From: Bacillota bacterium
GTDB taxonomy: Bacteria; Bacillota; Clostridia; Oscillospirales; Oscillospiraceae
DNA length: 64,000 nt
Assembly (NCBI GenBank): GCA_021768085.1
Contig: JAETOJ010000002.1
Location: 1-64,000, forward strand
Direction: 5' to 3'
Below the pieces are notes generated by a model that worked only from the letters and a program-made list of their open reading frames with translations, was not told the DNA's origin and ran no database searches. Below, in pieces: positions 49,864-57,980 of this stretch; positions within the stretch are counted from its first letter, which is position 1; the number at the start of each line of letters is the position of its first letter. The translations under genes and the position numbers were made by a program.

Positions 49864-51102
49864 ATGTCACAGTTAAAGGGCGCTTGCGTCATCGGCCAGT
49901 CCGGCGGCCCCACCTCCGTCATCAACGCCAGCGCGTACGGCGTGATCCGCACTGCGCTGGACTGCCCGGACATCACCGCCGTCTATGGAATGGCCCACGG
50001 CATCAAGGGAATGCTGAACGATCAGCTGTACGATATGGGCCAGGAGGACGCCAAGGAGCTGGAGCTGCTGCTCAACACCCCCTCCTCTGAGCTGGGATCC
50101 TGCCGCTACAAGATCGCCGATCCCGATGTGGACGACACCGATTACAAACGGATCCTGGAGATCTTCCAGAAGTATAACATCCGCTATTTCTTCTATAACG
50201 GCGGCAACGACTCCATGGACACCTGCGCCAAGGTGAGCCGCTTCATGGCCAAGTCCGGCTATGAGTGCCGGGTGATGGGTGTGCCCAAGACCATCGACAA
50301 CGATCTGTTCGGCACCGATCACTGCCCCGGCTTCGCCTCCGCCGCCAAGTATATCGCCACCTCCTGCGCCGAGGTGTATAAGGACGCCCGGGTGTACGAC
50401 ACTGGCATGGTGACCGTCATTGAGATCATGGGCCGTCACGCCGGCTGGCTGGCCGGAGCCGCCGCCCTGGCGGGCGTGGTGGGTTGCGCCCCCGATCTGG
50501 TTTACCTCCCCGAGGTAGACTTCGACATGGACAAGTTCCTGAACGACGTGGACGCCATCTACAAGAAGAACGGCAACTGCATCGTGGCCGTCTCCGAGGG
50601 CATCCACTACGCCGACGGCTCCTTCGTGTCCGAGGCCAAGACCTCCGCCACCGACGGCTTCGGCCATGCTCAGCTGGGCGGCCTGGCCGCGCTGCTGGCC
50701 AACATTGTCAAGGAAAAGACCGGCGCCAAGGTGCGAGGCATCGAGCTGTCCCTGCTCCAGCGGTGCGGCTCCCACCTGGCCTCCCAGACCGATATTGATG
50801 AGTCCTTCCTGGCGGGCAAGACCGCCGTGGAGGCCGCCGTGGCCGGCGAGACCGACAAGATGGTGGGCTTCGAGTGCACCCGCGAGGGCGGCAAGTACGC
50901 CTGCAAGACCAAGCTGTTCCACCTCTCTGAAGTGGCCAACTTTGAAAAGAAGGTGCCTTTGGAGTGGATCAACAAGGAGGGCAACGGCGTAACCCAGGCG
51001 TTCATCGACTATGCCCTGCCCCTGATTCAGGGTGAAAACCATCAGGCCAAGGAGAACGGCCTGCCCCGGTTCGCACGGCTGAAGAAGGTTCTGGCGAAGT
51101 AA
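49864..51102 (+). CDS. pfp: Diphosphate-dependent 6-phosphofructokinase
   Basis: A 412-residue PFK. The GGNDSMD (in place of GGDGS) and PKTIDND (in place of PGTIDND) signatures mark the PPi-using type, which reversibly phosphorylates fructose 6-phosphate with pyrophosphate. IGQSGGPTSVINAS is the N-terminal phosphate loop and EIMGRHAGWLAG binds sugar phosphate. Codon use shows the same C-ending bias as fba. It converges on an ATP-type PFK gene with a shared terminator. Confidence 0.92.
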   Translation: MSQLKGACVIGQSGGPTSVINASAYGVIRTALDCPDITAVYGMAHGIKGMLNDQLYDMGQEDAKELELLLNTPSSELGSCRYKIADPDVDDTDYKRILEIFQKYNIRYFFYNGGNDSMDTCAKVSRFMAKSGYECRVMGVPKTIDNDLFGTDHCPGFASAAKYIATSCAEVYKDARVYDTGMVTVIEIMGRHAGWLAGAAALAGVVGCAPDLVYLPEVDFDMDKFLNDVDAIYKKNGNCIVAVSEGIHYADGSFVSEAKTSATDGFGHAQLGGLAALLANIVKEKTGAKVRGIELSLLQRCGSHLASQTDIDESFLAGKTAVEAAVAGETDKMVGFECTREGGKYACKTKLFHLSEVANFEKKVPLEWINKEGNGVTQAFIDYALPLIQGENHQAKENGLPRFARLKKVLAK

Positions 51103-51114
51103 AAAGCGACAGCA

Positions 51115-51152
51115 AAAAAGCACCGGATTCCTTTGGGAACCCGGTGCTTTTT
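51115..51152. terminator. Bidirectional terminator between the two PFK genes
   Basis: AAAAAGCACCGG pairs with CCGGTGCTTTTT; T runs lie on both strands. Confidence 0.88.
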
Positions 51153-51157
51153 ATTTG

Positions 51158-52153
51158 TCACATCCGCTCGTCGGAGACGCCGGTCATCGCCCGGGCCACG
51201 ACCTCACTCATCTCGTCCAGGCCCTTTGTCATGGACAGGGCCTCGGTGATGTCATAATCCACGATGTCGTCGCCCTTCATGGCCACCACCCGGCAGCTCT
51301 TTCCCTCCGCCAGCAGCTTGACGGCCTCGTAGCCCATATAGGTGGCCACCATACGATCCCGGGAGGTGGGCGATCCGCCGCGCTGCACATGGCCCAGCAC
51401 GGTGACGCGGGTATCCAGCGCCGTCGCGTTCCGAATCTGATCCGCCACCTGATACGCGCCGCCGGTGACCCCTTCCGCCACAATAACCATGAAGTGGGTG
51501 CGGCCGCCTAACCGGGCCCGGCGGATGGGCTCAATCACATCCTGCTCAAAATCCACCTGTCGCTCCGGCACCAAAACCACGGTGGCCCCGCAGGCAATGC
51601 CCACCGAGTAGGCCAGATAGCCGGCCCGGTGGCCCATCACTTCCACCACAGAGCAGCGTTCGTGGGACTTCATGGTGTCACGTAGGCGGTCGATGCTCTC
51701 CAGGGCGATGTTGCAGGCGGTGTCATAGCCGATGGTGTAGGAGGAACAGGCGATGTCGTTGTCAATGGTGCCCGGCACGCCGATGACGGAAATCCCGCTG
51801 TTGGCCAGGCTCAGCAGGCCTTTGAAGGTGCCGTCGCCGCCAATGCCCACCAGGGCGTCCATCCCCAGCAGTTTGCAGGTGGCCAGGGCCTTGTTCCGCC
51901 CGGATTCCTCGATAAACTCCAGGCTCCGGGCGGAATAGAGCATGGTGCCGCCCCGGCGGGAGATATCGCTGACGCTCTCAAAATCCAGCTTGGTAAAGTC
52001 GCCGTTGAGCAGACCGTGATAGCCCCGGCGGATGCCGATGCACTCAATGCCGTAATGCAGAGAGGCCCGAACCACGGCGCGGATGGCGGCGTTCATGCCG
52101 GGGGCGTCTCCGCCGCTGGTAAATACTCCGATTCGATGGACAGCAGCTTTCAT
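51158..52153 (-). CDS. pfkA: ATP-dependent 6-phosphofructokinase
   Basis: A 331-residue PFK with FTSGGDAPGMNAAIRAVVR, GIGGDGTFKG and GVPGTIDNDI, the signatures of ATP-using allosteric enzymes, and EVMGHRAGYLA at the sugar site. GAAAGGATT precedes the ATG. It lies tail to tail with the PPi-type gene, so the cell holds both an irreversible ATP route and a reversible PPi route for the same step. purB lies upstream on the same strand. Confidence 0.94.
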   Translation of the reverse strand: MKAAVHRIGVFTSGGDAPGMNAAIRAVVRASLHYGIECIGIRRGYHGLLNGDFTKLDFESVSDISRRGGTMLYSARSLEFIEESGRNKALATCKLLGMDALVGIGGDGTFKGLLSLANSGISVIGVPGTIDNDIACSSYTIGYDTACNIALESIDRLRDTMKSHERCSVVEVMGHRAGYLAYSVGIACGATVVLVPERQVDFEQDVIEPIRRARLGGRTHFMVIVAEGVTGGAYQVADQIRNATALDTRVTVLGHVQRGGSPTSRDRMVATYMGYEAVKLLAEGKSCRVVAMKGDDIVDYDITEALSMTKGLDEMSEVVARAMTGVSDERM

Positions 52154-52192
52154 ATGTAGTCAATCCTTTCCAAAATATTGTTTCGGGCGGGG

Positions 52193-53629
52193 TTATACCT
52201 TCAGCTCCGCGGCCTCGCCGGACAGGGCGTTGGGGTGGCGGGCTAAAACCGGTTGGACGCGCTCCGCCAGGAAGTCGGACACCTGCTCCGGGCACCGGCC
52301 GATGTAGCGGGAGGGATCCAGATGGGCGGTCAGCTCCTCCCGGCTCAGATGGAATTGCTCGTCGGCGGCGATCAGATCAATCAAATTATTTGGCAAGCCA
52401 AGTTCCTTTACAGTCCTTCCGGCCTCCAGGGAAAGCACCCGGATCCGCTCATGAAGCTGCTGGCGGTCTCCCCCCTGCTTCACCGCGTCCATCAGGATAT
52501 TCTCGCTGACCATAAAGGGCAGCTCCTCCAAAATATGCTTTTCAATCACCTTTTCATGCACCACCAGCCCGGACGCCACATTCTCATAGATGCCGAGGAT
52601 GGCGTCCACAGCCAGGAAGGCCTCCGGCACGGACAGCCGCTTGTTGGCGGAGTCGTCCAGGGTGCGCTCAAACCACTGGGTGGCGGCGGTATAAGCCGGA
52701 TTGGCGGCGTCCGCGATGACATACCGCGCCAGTGCGCAGATGCGCTCGCACCGCATGGGGTTGCGTTTATAGGGCATGGCGGAGGAGCCGATCTGGTTGG
52801 TTTCAAAGGGCTCCTCCACCTCCTTCAGGTGGCACAGCAGCCGCACATCGGTGGCAAATTTACAGGCGGATTGGGCGATTCCGGACAACGTGGACAGGAT
52901 GGCCGCGTCCACCTTGCGGGAATAGGTCTGCCCGGACACGGGGACCGTGTCTTTGAACCCCATTTCCCGGGCAATGCGGCGATCCAGCTCCCGGCACTTC
53001 TCGTGATCCCCCTCGAACAGCTCCAAAAAAGAAGCCTGAGTACCGGTGGTGCCCTTGCAGCCCAGCAGCTTCAGATGGGAGATGCGGTACTCCACCTCGT
53101 CCAGATCCTGAAGCAGCTCGTTCATCCACAAGGTGGCCCGCTTCCCCACCGTGACAAGCTGGGCGGCCTGAAAGTGGGTAAAACCAAGGGTGGGCAGGGC
53201 CTTATAGCGATGGGCAAACCGGCTCAGCGCGTCCAGCACCCGCACCAGCTTATCCCGGATCAGCTCCAGCCCCTCCCGCATGAGAATCACGTCAGTGTTG
53301 TCCCCCACATAGCAGCTGGTGGCCCCCAAATGAATGATGGGCATCGCCTTGGGGCATTGGGCGCCATAGGTGTGGATATGAGCCATCACGTCATGGCGGA
53401 GCTCCCGCTCCTTCCGGGCGGCCAGCTCGTAGTCGATGTCGGTGATGTGGGCCTCCAGTTCCTCGATCTGTTCCTGGGTGACGGGCAGACCGAGCTCCAT
53501 CTCCGCTCGGGCCAGGGCAATCCAGAGCCGCCGCCAGGTGGAGAATTTCTTGTCTGGAGAAAAAATGTACTGCATTTTGTCGCTGGCATAGCGGGAGGAC
53601 AGCGGGCTCTCATATGCAGATTTATTCAC
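52193..53629 (-). CDS. purB: Adenylosuccinate lyase
   Basis: A 478-residue fumarase/aspartase-superfamily lyase acting twice in purine synthesis (SAICAR cleavage and adenylosuccinate cleavage). The GSSAMPYKRNPMRCE signature loop is intact, as are GATSCYVGDNTD and LPTLGFTHFQAAQLVTVGKRA. It starts with GTG after an AAGGAGG site. A 43-codon frame in its leader overlaps its start by 8 nt. It is probably followed by pfkA on the same transcript. Confidence 0.95.
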   Translation of the reverse strand: MNKSAYESPLSSRYASDKMQYIFSPDKKFSTWRRLWIALARAEMELGLPVTQEQIEELEAHITDIDYELAARKERELRHDVMAHIHTYGAQCPKAMPIIHLGATSCYVGDNTDVILMREGLELIRDKLVRVLDALSRFAHRYKALPTLGFTHFQAAQLVTVGKRATLWMNELLQDLDEVEYRISHLKLLGCKGTTGTQASFLELFEGDHEKCRELDRRIAREMGFKDTVPVSGQTYSRKVDAAILSTLSGIAQSACKFATDVRLLCHLKEVEEPFETNQIGSSAMPYKRNPMRCERICALARYVIADAANPAYTAATQWFERTLDDSANKRLSVPEAFLAVDAILGIYENVASGLVVHEKVIEKHILEELPFMVSENILMDAVKQGGDRQQLHERIRVLSLEAGRTVKELGLPNNLIDLIAADEQFHLSREELTAHLDPSRYIGRCPEQVSDFLAERVQPVLARHPNALSGEAAELKV

Positions 53630-53753
53630 GCGAAGTATTCCTCCTTATGCCCCGGCCCGGAGAGAAAAGCCTGCCGCGCCACGGGCATAGTGTTGTGTTT
53701 CTTGTACCGCAGGTATGAAGCATCATTGTGGTACACCTGTTCAACCGAGTCAT
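53622..53753 (-). CDS. Candidate 43-residue leader ORF overlapping the purB start
   Basis: An ATG at 53753, about 9 nt after the inferred transcription start, opens a frame (MTRLNRCTTMMLHTCGTRN...) that ends in TAA overlapping the purB GTG by 8 nt. It spans nearly the whole purB leader, includes the purB Shine-Dalgarno and would couple translation. It has no good ribosome site of its own. It could equally be a chance frame inside an untranslated leader. Confidence 0.35.
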   Translation of the reverse strand: MTRLNRCTTMMLHTCGTRNTTLCPWRGRLFSPGRGIRRNTSRE

Positions 53754-53768
53754 AACTGCTCTGCGGAT

Positions 53769-53797
53769 ATTATACCACAGTTTTCCGAGAGGGACAA
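53769..53797 (-). promoter_or_regulatory. Sigma-A-type promoter for purB
   Basis: Read on the minus strand, TTGTCC and TATAAT are spaced by 17 bp, giving a leader of about 130 nt before purB. Confidence 0.75.
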
Positions 53798-53822
53798 GGC
53801 AAAACGCCATTTGCCAAACAAA

Positions 53823-53856
53823 AAAGGATCGTGCTGGTTTCCCAGCACGATCCTTT
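53823..53856 (-). terminator. Strong terminator after the zinc-ribbon gene
   Basis: A perfect 15-bp stem (AAAGGATCGTGCTGG with CCAGCACGATCCTTT, loop TTTC on the plus strand), followed on the minus strand by a T run. Confidence 0.88.
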
Positions 53857-53869
53857 CCGCTTTTTCTTA

Positions 53870-54148
53870 TCAGCCCTCGCCGCGCATCTTCGCGAAGCAC
53901 TCGCTGCAATACACGGGGCGGTCAGTCTTCGGCTCAAAGGGAACCTTGGCCTCGCCGCCGCAGGCGGCGCACACAGCGGTGAAGTACTCCCGAGGGCCGC
54001 GGGCAGCAGCCTTGCGGGCGTCGCGGCAGGCCTTGCAGCGCTGGGGCTCGTTCTGGAAGCCGCGCTCCGCATAGAACTCCTGCTCACCGGCGGTGAACAC
54101 GAACTCCTGACCACACTCTTTGCAAACTAAGGTCTTGTCTTCGTACAT
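53870..54148 (-). CDS. Zinc-ribbon domain protein
   Basis: A 92-residue protein with four CxxC pairs: LVCKECGQEF, RCKACRDARK, CAACGGEAK and YCSECF. This pattern is the probable zinc-ribbon domain of small Firmicutes proteins, with the conserved EQEFYAERGFQNEP segment. The ATG at 54148 follows AGAGAGGG; the longer frame to 54190 has no good ribosome site. It lies downstream of sigH. Function unknown; nucleic-acid or protein binding is likely. Confidence 0.85.
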   Translation of the reverse strand: MYEDKTLVCKECGQEFVFTAGEQEFYAERGFQNEPQRCKACRDARKAAARGPREYFTAVCAACGGEAKVPFEPKTDRPVYCSECFAKMRGEG

Positions 54149-54214
54149 TGGAAATACCCTCTCTTTTGATGCCCAGAATCGGAAATACAACCTGCTGGGA
54201 CTGTAATATTTGCG

Positions 54215-54805
54215 TCAGCTTTCGCTGATTACGCCAAGATCGCCGGCCACCTTGCGCCGGATGCGTTGAATCGCGTTGTCCACCGATTTGGCGGGACGTC
54301 CCACCTGCTCGCTGATTTCCCGATAGGAGAGGCCGTGCAAAAAAAGCGCCATAATGTTCCGCTCCAGCGGAGACAGCTTCTGGGCCAGCATAGTCAACCG
54401 TTCCGCTTCTTCTTCCCTGCTGATATACAATTCCTCAGGGCTGGCGCCGCTGCCCAGCATAGGGGATTCAAAAGGGATGCTGTTGTTCAACGGGGCATGC
54501 TTGCTCCGGGAGGCGGTGGCCACCGCGGAGCGGATTCGGTTGCGAATGCAGACCTCCGCAAAGGTCTTGAAGGTTGCGTCGTGTCCAGGCTCAAACTCCC
54601 GGATCGCCTTCAACAGGCCGAAGGTGGCCTCCTGGATCAGATCCTCGCTGTCTCCGCCTGCCAGGAAGTAAGGGCGGGCGCACATGCGCACCATCCGAAG
54701 ATACCGCTTGACCAGGGCTTCTTCCGCATCCCTGCTGCCGGAAGCGGTGAGGCGGCACAATTCTTCATCACTGTATTCGCATCGTTGTGAATCAAATGTA
54801 CTCAT
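54215..54805 (-). CDS. sigH: RNA polymerase sigma factor SigH (Spo0H-like)
   Basis: A 196-residue sigma-70 family factor. Region 2 (EDLIQEATFGLLKAIREFEPGHDATFKTFAEVCIRN region) and region 4 (YREISEQVGRPAKSVDNAIQRIRRKV) match SigH, which directs early sporulation genes. Its promoter lies so close that the 5' leader is only about 9-10 nt. No spo0 genes lie nearby; the neighbour is the zinc-ribbon gene. Confidence 0.88.
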   Translation of the reverse strand: MSTFDSQRCEYSDEELCRLTASGSRDAEEALVKRYLRMVRMCARPYFLAGGDSEDLIQEATFGLLKAIREFEPGHDATFKTFAEVCIRNRIRSAVATASRSKHAPLNNSIPFESPMLGSGASPEELYISREEEAERLTMLAQKLSPLERNIMALFLHGLSYREISEQVGRPAKSVDNAIQRIRRKVAGDLGVISES

Positions 54806-54820
54806 ACTTTAACCCTACAT

Positions 54821-54850
54821 ATTATAATCACAAAAACAAAGGCTTGTCAA
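54821..54850 (-). promoter_or_regulatory. Consensus sigma-A promoter for sigH
   Basis: On the minus strand, TTGACA and TATAAT with an 18-bp spacer, both perfect hexamers; a TG lies 2 nt before the -10 box. Confidence 0.85.
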
Positions 54851-54956
54851 TCTCTTTCGGCAATTTTTTAGAAATTTCACGAAAAATTCTTTTCACTTTA
54901 TGGGATCTGCTCAATTCGTCAGCTGGAAGTCGTCTCTTCCACCGATCCGAAGCGGC

Positions 54957-56027
54957 TCAAAAGGTGAGCTGCTCCGGGATCTGCCCTGCCCCAGCTCCGC
55001 CGGGAGTCGTCATGCCAAGATGCTGATAGGCTCGGGGCGTCACGCACCGTCCTCTGGGCGTGCGAGTGAGAAATCCAAGCTGCATAAGATAGGGCTCGTA
55101 CACATCTTCCAGAGTAACGGACTCCTCATTTATCGTGGCGGCCAGAGTGTCCAGCCCCACCGGACCGCCACCATAATTTGTGATGATGCTGGTTAGCATT
55201 CGCCGATCCACGTTGTCCAGCCCTAACTCGTCGATCTCCAGCGCCTTCAGCGCCCGATCTGCCACCCCTTGGGTGACCACGCCCCCGGCGGTGACCTGGG
55301 CGAAATCCCGCACCCGGCGAAGCATCCGGTTGGCAATCCGGGGGGTGCCCCGGCTGCGGCGGGCGATCTCCAGCGCCCCCTCCCCTTCTATGGGCACGTC
55401 CAAAATCCCGGCGGATCGGGTGACGATGAGGGCCAGCTCCTCCGGCGTATAGAGCTCCAGCCGCAGGGTGACGCCGAACCGATCCCGCAGGGGCGCGGAC
55501 AACTGTCCCGCCCGGGTGGTGGCCCCAATGAGGGTGAATTTGGGCAGATCCAGCCGGATGGAGTTGGCGGAGGGGCCCTTTCCGATGATGATGTCGATGG
55601 CGTAGTCCTCCATGGCGGGGTACAGGATCTCCTCCACAGAGCGGTTCAGCCGATGAATCTCGTCTACGAACAGGATGTCATTTTCCTGTAAGTTGGTGAG
55701 CAGCGCCGCCAGATCCCCCGGCTTTTCAATGGCCGGGCCGGAGGTAATGCGGATGTTCACCCCCATTTCGTTGGCGATGATGCCGGACAGGGTGGTTTTC
55801 CCCAGCCCCGGGGGGCCGTGGAGCAGGACATGATCCAAGGGCTCCCCCCTCAGCTTGGCCGCCTGAATGAAGATGGACAGGTTCCCCTTGGCCTTCTCCT
55901 GGCCGATATACTCCGCCAGGGATTTGGGGCGGAGGGAGCCCTCCCCCTCGTCGTCCCGGGTCAGGGAGGTGGTGACCAGCGGGGCCTCCGTCTCAAAGCC
56001 GCCGCTCTCGGAAAAGTCAATGCTCAA
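54957..56027 (-). CDS. ruvB: Holliday junction branch migration helicase RuvB
   Basis: A 356-residue AAA+ motor that drives branch migration with RuvA. Walker A is [14 protein letters not shown], Walker B is [10 protein letters not shown], sensor 1 lies in [10 protein letters not shown], and a winged-helix C-terminal domain ends the protein ([20 protein letters not shown]). A DUF3784 gene separates it from ruvA, unlike the usual ruvA-ruvB contact. Confidence 0.96.
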   Translation of the reverse strand: MSIDFSESGGFETEAPLVTTSLTRDDEGEGSLRPKSLAEYIGQEKAKGNLSIFIQAAKLRGEPLDHVLLHGPPGLGKTTLSGIIANEMGVNIRITSGPAIEKPGDLAALLTNLQENDILFVDEIHRLNRSVEEILYPAMEDYAIDIIIGKGPSANSIRLDLPKFTLIGATTRAGQLSAPLRDRFGVTLRLELYTPEELALIVTRSAGILDVPIEGEGALEIARRSRGTPRIANRMLRRVRDFAQVTAGGVVTQGVADRALKALEIDELGLDNVDRRMLTSIITNYGGGPVGLDTLAATINEESVTLEDVYEPYLMQLGFLTRTPRGRCVTPRAYQHLGMTTPGGAGAGQIPEQLTF

Positions 56028-56031
56028 GGGA

Positions 56032-56346
56032 TCACTTCCTCTTTACCTTTTTGGAGGTGTTCATGTAAACCACGCCGACAACGATCACAAGGATAAACGC
56101 GGCCAAGCCAACCCAAAGCAATGCCATGCTCAGAAGCACATCGCTGAGCATCAGCAGGCCAAAGCAGGCCGCGCAGGCGAACATCATACATCCAACGGCG
56201 CGGCACAGCGCCTTTTCGTCGAACTCCGCCTTCTCCTCCGGGCTGGCGGTATTGTAGCCCGCGATCAGGAAGCTCCCCTTCCCGCAGAATAATACAATCC
56301 CGAGGATCACAAACAGCAGAGCAGCGCACCCGTGGACGATCAGCAT
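56032..56346 (-). CDS. DUF3784 family membrane protein
   Basis: A 104-residue protein with three hydrophobic segments (about 4-22, 48-67, 70-95) and the [28 protein letters not shown] stretch typical of DUF3784. Function unknown. It lies between ruvA and ruvB, 4 nt from ruvB, so it is probably cotranscribed with the resolvasome genes, though a functional link is not implied. Confidence 0.82.
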   Translation of the reverse strand: MLIVHGCAALLFVILGIVLFCGKGSFLIAGYNTASPEEKAEFDEKALCRAVGCMMFACAACFGLLMLSDVLLSMALLWVGLAAFILVIVVGVVYMNTSKKVKRK

Positions 56347-56375
56347 ACGGAACGCCTCCTTTTCATTCTTTGCGG

Positions 56376-56981
56376 CTATCCCTTCACCATCTTTTTCAGC
56401 GCCTGCTTGATGACGTCCTCCAGGGCCAGCGCCTCCAAGTCGATTCCTTTCAGCGCCGCCGCGATCTCGCTCTGGCTGTAGCCCAGCACCGCCAGCGCCG
56501 CCGACGCCTCGCTGGCCTTGTTCTCCGGGATGACGGTGATTCCCCCGGCAAAGCTCTCCCCCCCTACCGTGGTGAGCTGTCCCTTGGCCAGCTTGTCCTT
56601 CAGCTCCAAAATGATCCGCTGGGCGATCTTCTTGCCGATCCCCGGAGCGGAGGTCAGGGCCTTCTCGTTGCCGGAGACAATGGCCAGGGCCAATCCCTCC
56701 GGAGTATTGGAGGACAAAATGGCCAGCGCCGCCTTGGGCCCCACGCCGGACACCCCGATCAACATCCGGAAACAGCCCAGCTCGCTCTCGCTGGCAAAGC
56801 CGTAGAGCTCGAAGATCTCCTCCCGTACATACAAATAGGTGTAAAGTTTCGCGACTTTCCCCATGTTGAGTTTACTGATGGTGTGGTGGGTGGTGCGGCA
56901 GGCATACCCCACTCCGCCGCAGTCGATCACCGCCAGATAGGGCTCCACATGGGCCACCGTTCCGTTCAAATAATAATACAC
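56376..56981 (-). CDS. ruvA: Holliday junction branch migration protein RuvA
   Basis: A 201-residue tetrameric junction-binding protein. It has an N-terminal OB-fold (about 1-62), helix-hairpin-helix motifs (LIGVSGVGPKAALAIL and LTSAPGIGKKIAQRIILELKDKL) and a C-terminal RuvB-binding domain (about 150-201). It lies 16 nt after ruvC on the same strand. Confidence 0.95.
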   Translation of the reverse strand: MYYYLNGTVAHVEPYLAVIDCGGVGYACRTTHHTISKLNMGKVAKLYTYLYVREEIFELYGFASESELGCFRMLIGVSGVGPKAALAILSSNTPEGLALAIVSGNEKALTSAPGIGKKIAQRIILELKDKLAKGQLTTVGGESFAGGITVIPENKASEASAALAVLGYSQSEIAAALKGIDLEALALEDVIKQALKKMVKG

Positions 56982-56997
56982 GTTGATCCCTCAAATC

Positions 56998-57489
56998 TTA
57001 CCGTATGGTTTGTAACAGCGAGGTGGACGACCGGGCATGGCACAAGGCGATGGCCACCGCGTCGGCGGCATCGTCCGGCTTGGGCACGGCGTTCAAATTC
57101 AGCAGACGCTTGGTCATATCCATCACCTGCCGTTTCTCCGCCTTGCCGTAGCCTACCACCGCCTGCTTCACCTGGGACGGGTTATACTCGCAAACAGGCA
57201 GGCCCAACTTTTCTGCGGTCATTAGGATCACGCCCCGGGCCTGAGCCACACCGATGCCGGTGGTGACGTTATGGTTAAAAAAAAGTTCCTCAATGGCCAT
57301 CACATCCGGGTGAAATTGTCCGATCAGCTCCTCCAGATCAGTGGCAATACGCCATAGGCGGGCAGGAAGCCGCACCCCTGCCGGGGTATTGATGGCTCCG
57401 CAGGCCGCCAGGCGATACTTGCCCTGAACTGCCTCCACCAATCCAAAGCCCACGATGGCGTATCCCGGGTCAATTCCAAGTATCAGCAT
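56998..57489 (-). CDS. ruvC: Crossover junction endodeoxyribonuclease RuvC
   Basis: A 163-residue Holliday junction resolvase with an RNase H-like fold. Acidic active-site residues lie in LGIDPGYAIVGFGLV, AIEELFFNHN and the C-terminal PDDAADAVAIALCHA. ATG 57489 has GGGAGGTG 6 nt upstream and gives the normal length. Confidence 0.95.
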   Translation of the reverse strand: MLILGIDPGYAIVGFGLVEAVQGKYRLAACGAINTPAGVRLPARLWRIATDLEELIGQFHPDVMAIEELFFNHNVTTGIGVAQARGVILMTAEKLGLPVCEYNPSQVKQAVVGYGKAEKRQVMDMTKRLLNLNAVPKPDDAADAVAIALCHARSSTSLLQTIR

Positions 57490-57796
57490 TGCGGGCACCT
57501 CCCAGTGTGTTGTCTGAGACGGCAACGCCTAAACAAGAACTATTGTACCACAGCCCAACGCAAAAGACAAGCCGCAGGAACCGCCCTCCAACCGCAAAAC
57601 CGGCACAGCAGTAAAAACTGCCAGGCTATCTGCCGTGACAAAAATCCGGGCGAAGCCCGGCTCACTGCCGCCCGCAAGGCGGCTTCCCCCAGCCGTGAGC
57701 CCAGCGCAGCGGATCACGGCTGGAAGCGAAGAAATTCCCTGCATAGCGCAGTTTTCGCCGAAGGCGGAAACGGAGCGGTGCAGGGAATTTCTGAGC
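57490..57796. repeat. Hairpin-rich intergenic region between tRNA-Gly and ruvC
   Basis: No gene was found here. Four inverted repeats are visible: CCGGGC/GCCCGG (57646-57660), GCCGCC/GGCGGC (57667-57683), CAGCCGTGA/TCACGGCTG (57690-57722) and a perfect 14-bp AGAAATTCCCTGCA/TGCAGGGAATTTCT (57730-57792). GCCGTGA also occurs twice as a direct repeat. It may be a structured transcript or an intergenic repeat element. Confidence 0.5.
57641..57660 (-). terminator. Intrinsic terminator downstream of tRNA-Gly
   Basis: On the minus strand CCGGGC pairs with GCCCGG around TTC and is followed by ATTTTTG. Confidence 0.7.
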
Positions 57797-57870
57797 TGGA
57801 GCAGGTGAGGGGAATCGAACCCCCGTGTTCAGCTTGGGAAGCTGACATTCTACCATTGAACTACACCTGC
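57797..57870 (-). tRNA. tRNA-Gly (anticodon CCC)
   Basis: On the minus strand a 74-nt cloverleaf begins GCAGGTGTAGTTCAATGGTA. The acceptor arms GCAGGTG and CACCTGC pair fully, the anticodon stem TCAGC/GCTGA carries loop TTCCCAA, the T arm is GGGGGTTCGATTCCCC, and the CCA end is encoded. Confidence 0.95.
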
Positions 57871-57980
57871 ATCTGCTTTTAGCATTATAACAGACCAGGC
57901 CGGAAAAAGCAAGCTATTTTTTCCGGCACACCATCATTTTTTTCGGCGGACGGGCACTCCCCCGCCCGCCGGGGTTTGAT

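Noticed and set aside
53630-53760. Purine riboswitch in the purB leader
   Set aside because: The conserved purine aptamer core and its loop-loop pattern were not recognisable by eye.
57505-57882. Plus-strand frame across the tRNA region with a C-terminal RGIEPPCSAWEADILPLNYT-type tail
   Set aside because: This tail is the well-known false translation of the antisense of a tRNA-Gly gene; the cloverleaf on the minus strand is complete.
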